Positions 1 to 5,961 of a stretch of DNA of 27,522 nt are shown piece by piece. The DNA lies in IMG/VR virus record IMGVR_UViG_3300023210_000173, positions 1-27,522 of that record, one strand, 5' to 3'. Within the stretch, counting starts at the first letter, position 1. Every line of letters starts with the position of its first letter. The stretch is from a virus. The position numbers and the translations under genes are program-made. Below the pieces are notes generated by a model. It saw nothing but the letters and a program-made list of their open reading frames with translations. It searched no databases and was not told the DNA's origin.

Positions 1-1
1 C

Positions 2-109
2 ATCCGCAATGAGATGCAGGCGCTCGAGCGGAAGGTCGGCCTTGCGGATCCCGACATCAACGCTCTCGGGGTGAACAAAGTTGATTTTCGGAAATTCGCA
101 GAACAATGA
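2..109 (+). CDS. C-terminal end of a small head-tail joining protein (gpW-like, by position)
   Basis: An open frame enters from the left edge and ends with TGA at 107-109, giving 35 visible residues that finish RKFAEQ. The stop overlaps the ATG of the portal gene in an ATGA arrangement, so the two genes are probably translationally coupled. In lambda-type phages the gene between large terminase and portal encodes gpW, a short protein that joins head and tail. The visible helical, charged residues (QALERKVG) and the short distance to the portal fit that role. Only the C-terminus is visible, so the family cannot be confirmed from sequence; the assignment rests mainly on gene order. Confidence 0.5.
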   Translation: MRNEMQALERKVGLADPDINALGVNKVDFRKFAEQ

Positions 110-1599
110 TTGCGCCGAAAAAAAAGAATCTTTGGAACCGAGCGAAAACCGCGACCCGGATCCTCTTTAATCAAGCTCACGGATACGATGCCGCAGTCAA
201 TTCTCGCAGGAGAGCAAGGCGACAAGATACGCAAGTCCGAGCGGAACATTACGCTCTCGACTACTCGGATCGTCAAAGGGTCATTGCAACCTTGCTCGAC
301 TTCAGAAGGAACGATCCGATCGTTGCCTCGATCTGCCGACTCCGCGAGACGGACGTGATTGGGGGAGGAATCTTTCCGCAAGCTCAAACGGGCAACGAGG
401 ATCTCGACCGCAAGCTCGAGGAGAAGTGGGAGGTTTTCTCGAGGACTCCCGAGATCACGCAGACGATGAACATGAGGGAACTCCAGAGGCAACTCGCAAG
501 CCTCCCTCTGATCTTCGGGGATGGGGGGATGATCCTCCTCAAGACCGGAAGAGTCCAATTGATCGAAGGCGACAGGATCGGGACGGAGTACGAGGACGGA
601 TCCGTCCTTCGGATGAACTCGAACATCTCGGACGAGGAGGCCGACCGCAGAAAGAGAACCATCGGAGGGGTCGAACTCTCCAAGCAGAACCGACCGATTG
701 CTTATCATATCGGAACGAGAGAGGACGGGAACCTTCAAGACGTGAAGAGAATCCCGGCAAAGAATTTCATTTTTCACAAGAAACGGATCCGACCTTCTCA
801 AGTTCGAGGAGTTCCGGAACTGGCAACCGTCACGGACTCGATCCAAGACCTCAACGAGTTTGACGAGATCGAGATGCTTTCCGCGAAGGTTGCGGCCTCC
901 CTTTCCGCAGTCGTAAAAAGGGAAGGCGCACTCGATTTCGAGCTTGCTCAACGTGCGGAGGACGATCCCGAAGAAAGACTTGAAACCTTTGAGCCGGGAA
1001 CCTTTCAATATTTGGAACCGGGCGAGGATGTCTCAGTCATCGGAACCTCGGGGAGGCCGAACGTGGACGCGATCGACTATTGCGTCTATCGGATGAGAAA
1101 GATCGGAGCCGCTCTCGGGATCCCCGTGGAGTTTCTACTGATGACAATCGGCAAGAGTTCTTTCTCGGCCTCGCAAGGGATGATCCTCCTTTATCAGCAG
1201 ACAGTCGAAAGCGAGCAGAACGATCTCAAGCCAATCCTTTCCCGTCTTTGGAGGTGGAAGGTCGCGAGGTGGATCGCGGAAGGCGAGATCGAGTTCGATC
1301 CGGAGGCCGAGGATCCCTTCAACGTTCGATGGCAACCTCCCTCCTTTAGATGGGTCAATCGAGCCGCTCAAGTGAAGGCAGATGCAAGCTACATCGCGAT
1401 GGGCGCGCAGTCCCTCGATGACGTTGCCGCGACCTTCGGAACCGATGCGGCCTCCGTCCTCGAGAGAAAGGCGAAGAACATCACGACCGCAAAACGCCTC
1501 GCGGAAGAGTACGGGATCCCCGATTGGCGCGATCTTTTCAATCCAATGCCGACCACGGCTCAAGGCAACATTGTCGAGATCATGGATCGGGACGAGTAA
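106..1599 (+). CDS. Phage portal protein, lambda gpB-type
   Basis: This 497-residue protein forms the dodecameric ring at one vertex of the capsid, through which DNA is packaged and to which the tail is attached. It has the features of the lambda-type portal family (Phage_portal_2): a basic N-terminus, an early FRRNDPIVASICRLRE segment (about residues 66-81), VIGGGIFPQ (about 84-92), a central region with LIEGDRIG (about 151-158), and a C-terminal clip/crown region containing IGAALGIPVEFLL (about 334-346) and SFSASQG. Its length is close to the family norm. The start is the ATG that overlaps the stop of the preceding gene. It is followed within 25 bases by a small gene and then by protease and scaffold genes, the usual head-gene order. 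Nothing suggests a frameshift or truncation. Confidence 0.93.
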   Translation: MIAPKKKNLWNRAKTATRILFNQAHGYDAAVNSRRRARRQDTQVRAEHYALDYSDRQRVIATLLDFRRNDPIVASICRLRETDVIGGGIFPQAQTGNEDLDRKLEEKWEVFSRTPEITQTMNMRELQRQLASLPLIFGDGGMILLKTGRVQLIEGDRIGTEYEDGSVLRMNSNISDEEADRRKRTIGGVELSKQNRPIAYHIGTREDGNLQDVKRIPAKNFIFHKKRIRPSQVRGVPELATVTDSIQDLNEFDEIEMLSAKVAASLSAVVKREGALDFELAQRAEDDPEERLETFEPGTFQYLEPGEDVSVIGTSGRPNVDAIDYCVYRMRKIGAALGIPVEFLLMTIGKSSFSASQGMILLYQQTVESEQNDLKPILSRLWRWKVARWIAEGEIEFDPEAEDPFNVRWQPPSFRWVNRAAQVKADASYIAMGAQSLDDVAATFGTDAASVLERKAKNITTAKRLAEEYGIPDWRDLFNPMPTTAQGNIVEIMDRDE

Positions 1600-1620
1600 A
1601 TTGACGGAGGGACCAAAGAC

Positions 1621-1743
1621 ATGAGAGCGATTTTGAAACTGTATTTAGAGAAACCCTCCGAGGAAGTGCGCAAGCAACTGACCTCCGAGGAACAACGCCA
1701 CGCGGATCGCGTGAAGAAGTCGAAGGACAAGGGCAAGAAATAG
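1621..1743 (+). CDS. Small basic 40-residue protein between portal and protease
   Basis: ATG at 1621 follows a good ribosome binding site (GGAGGG at 1605-1610) and opens a 40-codon frame ending with TAG at 1741-1743. The protein starts MRAILKLYLEKPSEE and ends in a lysine-rich tail (KKSKDKGKK). Its last base is shared with the GTG start of the protease gene (TAGTG), a coupling arrangement. I do not recognise a family. Position suggests a head-assembly accessory or a leader that couples translation of portal and protease. Support comes from the ribosome binding site and the tight fit between neighbours. Confidence 0.65.
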   Translation: MRAILKLYLEKPSEEVRKQLTSEEQRHADRVKKSKDKGKK

Positions 1744-2906
1744 TGCCGATTCCTCGACCCACTTCATCCGAGACCGAGAAGGACTTCATCGATCGTTGCA
1801 TGAGCGACTCCGTGATGGTCTCCGAGTTTCCCGACGTGGATCAACGCCTTGCGGTCTGCAAGGTTCAAAACACTTACGGGGAAAAGATCTCGAGGATCTG
1901 CTTCCAACGAAGACCGCGGAAAAAGGTCGGGAGGTATGAGGTGAACGAGAAGGCCGGAACAATGTCCGACGTGAGTCTCATCCAGATCGGCGAGGCCAAG
2001 GGTCACGGAGTCTGGATCGATGCTCAATCTCTCGAGAGTGGTCTCGAGGTGATGGGCGGATCCTTGCCTGCATACGTGACCCACGAAGGAGCAGTCGATT
2101 CCGATCGCTTGCTCAAGGAGGTCGGACTCTTTTCGGGATTTTATATCGAGGACGGCAAGCTCAAGGCGGAGGCCTTCAAGGCGCTCGACTCCTTTCGCGT
2201 AGATGAGGCGGAAAGGTTTCGCAGGCTTTTCGATCTGGCTCGAGAGATGCCGGACGCATTCGGCCTTTCTTTAGTTTTCGAGGCCAGACTCGTCTGGGTC
2301 ATGGAAGGAGGGGAGGAGATCTCAGTCGAGGACTCCGATGGGAAAGGAGCAATCCGAGAAATCCCTTCCGTTCGATTCGTTTCCATTCGTTCCGCCGACT
2401 TTGTTGACGCTCCTGCCGCTAATAAAGAGGGACTATTTAACTCAAATCATAAAATCCAGAACATCATGGCTAAAGACAATTTAATAGAACTAAGCGCCGA
2501 GGAAGAGATTGTCCTCGATGAGGCAAACGCCGCGGAGCAATCCACCGAACCCGAGCAACTTGACGAGGAGCAACAAACCGAGATCGATCGCCTTCGCGAT
2601 GAGATGGGGAAACACGCCGATCGGCTCGATATGCTCGAAGACGGGATCGCCGACCTCAAGGAAAGACTCGCCTCGGCAAATACCGAGAACGAGGAACTCT
2701 CCACGGAGAACGAGCAACTCTCCGAAAAAACGAAAGCACTTTCTGCCGTCCTCGAGGACGGATCCGATCCGCTCGATGAGTCCTCCACCGAAGACTCGAA
2801 GACGATCGACGTGGTGGAGCAATTCAACACGGCAAGCGGCGCAGAAAAAACTCAACTCTGGAAACAGAACAAGCAAGCAATTCTTCAAAGCTATCGCAGG
2901 AGATAA
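1743..2906 (+). CDS. Prohead maturation protease fused to a C-terminal scaffold domain
   Basis: GTG start; 387 residues in three parts. Residues 1-60 hold a short motif seen in several phage head proteins (FIDRCMSD, then EFPDVDQRLAVC). Residues about 75-235 resemble the herpesvirus-assemblin-like/HK97-type prohead proteases: GHGVWIDAQSL (88-98), a candidate catalytic histidine at 114 in YVTHEG, a candidate catalytic serine at 176 in FGLSLVFEA, and the family-typical end ADFVDAPAANKEGLF (218-232). Residues about 243-387 are acidic and predicted coiled coil, as expected for a scaffold. Such enzymes cleave scaffold and capsid proteins inside the prohead. Base composition becomes AT-rich at the junction (about 2415-2495). 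The catalytic residues are inferred from motif position and not from an alignment. Confidence 0.8.
   Translation: MPIPRPTSSETEKDFIDRCMSDSVMVSEFPDVDQRLAVCKVQNTYGEKISRICFQRRPRKKVGRYEVNEKAGTMSDVSLIQIGEAKGHGVWIDAQSLESGLEVMGGSLPAYVTHEGAVDSDRLLKEVGLFSGFYIEDGKLKAEAFKALDSFRVDEAERFRRLFDLAREMPDAFGLSLVFEARLVWVMEGGEEISVEDSDGKGAIREIPSVRFVSIRSADFVDAPAANKEGLFNSNHKIQNIMAKDNLIELSAEEEIVLDEANAAEQSTEPEQLDEEQQTEIDRLRDEMGKHADRLDMLEDGIADLKERLASANTENEELSTENEQLSEKTKALSAVLEDGSDPLDESSTEDSKTIDVVEQFNTASGAEKTQLWKQNKQAILQSYRRR
2466..2906 (+). CDS. Probable nested capsid scaffold protein, in-frame internal start
   Basis: An in-frame ATG at codon 242 of the protease gene would give a separate 146-residue protein beginning MAKDNLIEL. 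The sequence is strongly acidic and heptad-like (for example LDMLEDGIADLKERLA and ENEELSTENEQLSEK), which fits a coiled-coil scaffold that guides capsid assembly. In lambda, the Nu3 scaffold is made from an internal in-frame start inside protease gene C, so the arrangement has a precedent. The start lies directly after the conserved end of the protease domain, in an unusually AT-rich stretch. No strong Shine-Dalgarno sequence is visible before 2466, so the internal start is an inference from domain layout. Confidence 0.5.
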   Translation: MAKDNLIELSAEEEIVLDEANAAEQSTEPEQLDEEQQTEIDRLRDEMGKHADRLDMLEDGIADLKERLASANTENEELSTENEQLSEKTKALSAVLEDGSDPLDESSTEDSKTIDVVEQFNTASGAEKTQLWKQNKQAILQSYRRR

Positions 2907-2912
2907 AAAGTC

Positions 2913-3815
2913 ATGGCGAACACAATCAACACAGAACTACAGAACAATATCATCGCGCAGTCGGCGCTTGAGCAATTTACGAGCATCCTTGCTCCTCTGA
3001 ATGCCTTCTCGACTTCGTTCAATGACGATGCCGCGGAACGAGGCAAGACGATCTCGATCCCGACCATCTCGAACACCTCGAGCGCAACGTCCTTCTCCGT
3101 TGCAGGCAATACCTACTCCGCAATGAACACGACTTATGGATCTACGCAGATCACTCTCGATCAGCATCTTTTCGTGAGTTGGCACGTCACGGACACCGAG
3201 GTCTCTCAATCTTCATCGGTCGAGCTTCAGCGATTCGGCTACCAGAAAGGCGGAGATCTCGCAAAAGCGGTCTTTGAAGACATCCTCGGGGAAGTCACAA
3301 ATGCGAAATATTCTTCCAAGATTACTGTGACGGCGGCAGACTTCGATGCTGATGAAGTCGCCGATCTTCGTGAAGACGGTCTCGATCAAAACCTGTATCC
3401 AGACCAATGTTCGCTAGTTCTGCAAAATACATATTTTACGAGCCTGCTCAAGGACACCGACATCTCTCACGCGATGAATTACGGATCCGCGGAAGTGATT
3501 CAAGGCGGAAGAGTTCCTAGTCTCTTTGGAATCAAGTCGATTTACGAGTCGAACGCAGTCCCGACAAATAGCGAGAACCTTAAAGGATTCTATGCTCATC
3601 CGTCTGCGCTTGCGGTCGCGATCCGTTACCTTCAGCCGACCAACACTTCCGGCTACATTTCAACGCAACGCCTAACAGACGAGGCCTCCGGGATCGTCAT
3701 GGGTTACCGAGAGTTTTATGAAGAGTCCACCGGGACTCAAACCGCAGTCCTCGAGTGCGTCTACGGCAAGAAGGTCGCCATTGATGGGAACTTGATCCGA
3801 ATCGTTTCGGCATAA
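2913..3815 (+). CDS. Major capsid protein
   Basis: This 300-residue protein begins MANTINTELQNNIIAQ, preceded by GGAG at 2899-2902. It directly follows the scaffold region, the standard place for the coat gene. The N-terminal third contains ERGKTISIPTI and is rich in Ser/Thr/Ala. The middle contains ADFDADEVADLRE, and the C-terminus ends in beta-rich AVLECVYGKKVAIDGNLIR. This pattern (short N-arm, helix with AKAVFEDIL, late Tyr/Gly-rich strands) is typical of HK97-fold coat proteins of the P22/N4-like branch. It should form the icosahedral shell. There is no sign of a frameshift or truncation. Confidence 0.88.
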   Translation: MANTINTELQNNIIAQSALEQFTSILAPLNAFSTSFNDDAAERGKTISIPTISNTSSATSFSVAGNTYSAMNTTYGSTQITLDQHLFVSWHVTDTEVSQSSSVELQRFGYQKGGDLAKAVFEDILGEVTNAKYSSKITVTAADFDADEVADLREDGLDQNLYPDQCSLVLQNTYFTSLLKDTDISHAMNYGSAEVIQGGRVPSLFGIKSIYESNAVPTNSENLKGFYAHPSALAVAIRYLQPTNTSGYISTQRLTDEASGIVMGYREFYEESTGTQTAVLECVYGKKVAIDGNLIRIVSA

Positions 3816-3818
3816 GTC

Positions 3819-4034
3819 ATGGCTCGGCAAGCGACAATCATCGGGCGCAAGGGAGATACGTGGTCTTCCGTGGCAATCGGAACCTCGAGCGAGATCCGCG
3901 AAAAGTTCAAGCGTGATTCTTTTCCCGGCCTCGATCAGATCTGGTATCTCGACACCTCTGGAGGTCACAAGCGGAAGAAAGGCGGAGGCTCAAAGGCCGC
4001 GCCTAAGAAAAAAGCTTTGGAAAAGGGTAAATAA
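3819..4034 (+). CDS. Small basic head-region protein, function unknown
   Basis: A 71-residue protein begins three bases after the coat gene stop. Its N-terminal half (RKGDTWSSVAIG, then EIREKFKRDSF) faintly recalls the GDTW-type opening of LysM or tail-X-like modules, but the match is too short to rely on. The C-terminus is a disordered, lysine-rich tail (KRKKGGGSKAAPKKK). Position between the coat gene and connector genes suggests a decoration or head-completion protein. No clear ribosome binding site is visible; close spacing to the coat gene suggests coupled translation. Confidence 0.65.
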   Translation: MARQATIIGRKGDTWSSVAIGTSSEIREKFKRDSFPGLDQIWYLDTSGGHKRKKGGGSKAAPKKKALEKGK

Positions 4035-4055
4035 AACGTGGGGTTTTTGGGAGTG

Positions 4056-4081
4056 AGGGGGGAGAGGTAACTCTTCCCCCT
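4056..4081 (+). terminator. Strong RNA hairpin after the capsid genes (terminator or processing site)
   Basis: Bases 4056-4066 pair with 4071-4081 in an 11-bp stem with one G-U pair, closed by GTAA, a GNRA-type tetraloop in RNA. It is followed by TCCCTTTTCC, a pyrimidine stretch but not a clean U-run. It lies in the 61-base gap between the highly expressed coat region and the connector genes. A partial terminator or an mRNA-stabilising/processing hairpin would lower expression of the downstream tail genes relative to the capsid. Confidence 0.6.
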
Positions 4082-4095
4082 TCCCTTTTCCGCAG

Positions 4096-4440
4096 ATGAG
4101 TAAATTCAAGACCGCAATCCTCGACCTCGACCTCGACTTCCTTATCGGAGAGACGGGCAAGGAGTTGATCGGGGTCTCCCCCTCGGCAATCGAGAACCGA
4201 TCCTTTATCGGATCCTTTCAGAGTCTTGATGAGGGATATGAGGTCGAACTCTCCGGGAGGGAAGTGATCCTCGACTCCGAGATCGTCATCAATGCAAACG
4301 CTTATTCGACCCTCCCGACCAAGGGAGCAGTCCTCAAGGATCTCGAGGGGAACCACTACAAAGTCTTTGAGATCAAGAAGGACTTCTCCTCGGCTTATAA
4401 AATGAACGTGGCCTCGCAATATGCCGCGACCGCAACATGA
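4096..4440 (+). CDS. Putative head-tail connector or stopper protein
   Basis: A 114-residue protein begins MSKFKTAILDLDLDFLIGE, 15 bases after the RNA hairpin. It is beta-rich (GYEVELSGREVILDSEIVIN, then LPTKGAVLKDLEGN, then HYKVFEIKKDF), like the small barrel proteins (gpFII or head-closure type) that attach to the portal complex. Position after the coat genes and before the terminator- and tube-like genes supports a connector role. Its stop overlaps the next start (ATGA at 4437-4440). No specific family motif is recognised. Confidence 0.6.
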   Translation: MSKFKTAILDLDLDFLIGETGKELIGVSPSAIENRSFIGSFQSLDEGYEVELSGREVILDSEIVINANAYSTLPTKGAVLKDLEGNHYKVFEIKKDFSSAYKMNVASQYAATAT

Positions 4441-4925
4441 GCGCCTCGAGCTTATGGGATCTCTACTCTTTCGAGAAACATTGGGAAGACTCGGCAAAGA
4501 CTTTCCTCGAGGCCGAGGTCGGGATCGATTGCTTCACGCAGGCCTCCGCCGAGAACTTTGTGACTCCACGGCTCGAGATCCAATTCATCACGGGGGAGGC
4601 AACCTTTCCGGATGATGCTCCGATCTCTTCCGTTCCTTCTTTGCCCGAAGGTGAATATCGCAAGCATGATGCGACCTTCGAGGTTCGAGTGGTGACCGAT
4701 GACGCTCTCGGGCAAACTCGAGCAAAGCATTTTGAATACTTGGGAAAGGTTCGAGCGACCCTTTTGAGATCCGCCGACAACTGGAACACCACGACTCTCC
4801 CATATTACGGAATGAAGTTGATCCGGCAGATGGGAACCTCCCGAGAAGTGGACGGAGATCTCCAAGTAACTTCAGTTACCTGGACTATAAAATTTTCAAT
4901 CCGCTCGGATGCCTTTCCGACTTAG
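4437..4925 (+). CDS. Putative tail terminator (tail completion) protein
   Basis: A 162-residue protein whose ATG overlaps the stop of the connector gene. The layout (helical N-terminus SLWDLYSFEKHWEDSAKTFL, then strands such as TPRLEIQFITGE, ATFEVRVVTDD and TSVTWTIKFSIRSD) fits the alpha/beta fold of gpU-type tail terminators. Those proteins form the hexameric ring that caps the tail tube and binds the head. It stands immediately before the tube-like gene, which is the usual order. The assignment is from position and fold pattern, not from a family signature. Confidence 0.6.
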   Translation: MSASSLWDLYSFEKHWEDSAKTFLEAEVGIDCFTQASAENFVTPRLEIQFITGEATFPDDAPISSVPSLPEGEYRKHDATFEVRVVTDDALGQTRAKHFEYLGKVRATLLRSADNWNTTTLPYYGMKLIRQMGTSREVDGDLQVTSVTWTIKFSIRSDAFPT

Positions 4926-4974
4926 TTGACGCGCCTCCCATTCTCGAACCTTCAAACTTTAACGGGAGAGAAAA

Positions 4975-5334
4975 ATGGCTATTACTTCAGACGGCACACA
5001 AGCATTCGGGATCGATGCTTCACCTGTAACAATTAACGCGGTAACCTACGTTTGCGAGGGAATGAACTTTTCCTTCACCGGAACACGCGCAGACATCAAC
5101 GACTCGAACGGGGAGCCTCTCGGCTCGACTGTCATCCCCGGCAGGATCGAAGTCTCTGGAACCTTGCAACTTGCCGCCGGGACAACTGTCTCCGACGTAC
5201 GTCAGCAAAGCATGACTTTGACCGCAACAAATGGATCCACGACCGGAACCTATACGATCGTTGACTGCTCCGAGGCTCAATCACAAGGCGATTACGTCAA
5301 GGTTTCCTTCAACGGATACAAGCAGATCAACTAA
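4975..5334 (+). CDS. Major tail tube protein (putative)
   Basis: A 119-residue, almost all-beta protein preceded by a clear ribosome binding site (GGGAGAG, 4963-4969). It begins MAITSDGTQAFGIDASPVT and contains RADINDSNGEPLGS, IPGRIEVSGTLQLAAGTT and a C-terminal GDYVKVSFNGYKQIN, similar in style to short siphovirus tube proteins that stack in hexameric rings. It sits between the terminator-like and chaperone-like genes, followed by the tape measure. The 49-base gap upstream begins with a TTGACG motif found at several other gene boundaries here, so it may carry its own expression signal. Confidence 0.68.
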   Translation: MAITSDGTQAFGIDASPVTINAVTYVCEGMNFSFTGTRADINDSNGEPLGSTVIPGRIEVSGTLQLAAGTTVSDVRQQSMTLTATNGSTTGTYTIVDCSEAQSQGDYVKVSFNGYKQIN

Positions 5335-5349
5335 TCCGATCGGATTCAT

Positions 5350-5961
5350 GTGGACGATCGAGTCGCGAAACTCTGGGCGGAGTATTCTCCGCGAATCGAA
5401 AAGGCGAAGGCCGAGGACGGCAGAGATCGTCATCGGCACTTCTGCGACTATTTAGAAGAAAGGGTCGGCGATTTCGTTGCCGTTCCCCTCACGCTCTCCC
5501 GTTACCTACTCCTTTCGCAGGAGGGTCTCTTCGAGGACGAGGAGGGAGATGACGCAAGGATCCCCGTCCTGCGCTTTTTATGGGTCATCTCCCCGGACTT
5601 CTCTCCCGAGCAGGAGGACGCGGCAAGGTTCGTTCGCAAAAACCGCAACATCGATCCGACTCCCTATCCGAACTTAATCCGAGAATATCTCGACAACGCT
5701 TTTCGTTATTCTCCACCACGCCGAGAAACCAAGACAAACACGGGCAAGGCAACGCCGAAGGAGTGGGTCTCCTCCATCGTGGATCTCATTGCGTCCGAAT
5801 ACTCATGGACGGAGCAAGCGATCCTCGACCTCCCGATCACTCGTCTCTTTTTATACGTCAAGCGGATCCGCGTCCGACTAGGATCCAATGAGACCGACTT
5901 CTCATCCGAGGCCGATCGCCTGCAAGCCGAGTTCATGAGGCGAGCAAACGAGCAAAACTGA
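5350..5961 (+). CDS. Putative tail assembly protein preceding the tape measure
   Basis: A 203-residue protein starts at GTG 5350 and ends with TGA overlapping the tape-measure ATG (TGATGGC). In siphoviruses the gene in this slot encodes the tail assembly chaperone, which coats the tape measure before the tube polymerises, often with a programmed frameshift. Here it is a single frame: a charged N-terminus, RYLLLSQEGLFEDEEGDDARIPVLRFLWVI-type core (about 55-85), and a helical C-terminus (ADRLQAEFMRRANEQN). I see no obvious slippery site joining two frames. Function is inferred from position. Confidence 0.55.
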   Translation: MDDRVAKLWAEYSPRIEKAKAEDGRDRHRHFCDYLEERVGDFVAVPLTLSRYLLLSQEGLFEDEEGDDARIPVLRFLWVISPDFSPEQEDAARFVRKNRNIDPTPYPNLIREYLDNAFRYSPPRRETKTNTGKATPKEWVSSIVDLIASEYSWTEQAILDLPITRLFLYVKRIRVRLGSNETDFSSEADRLQAEFMRRANEQN

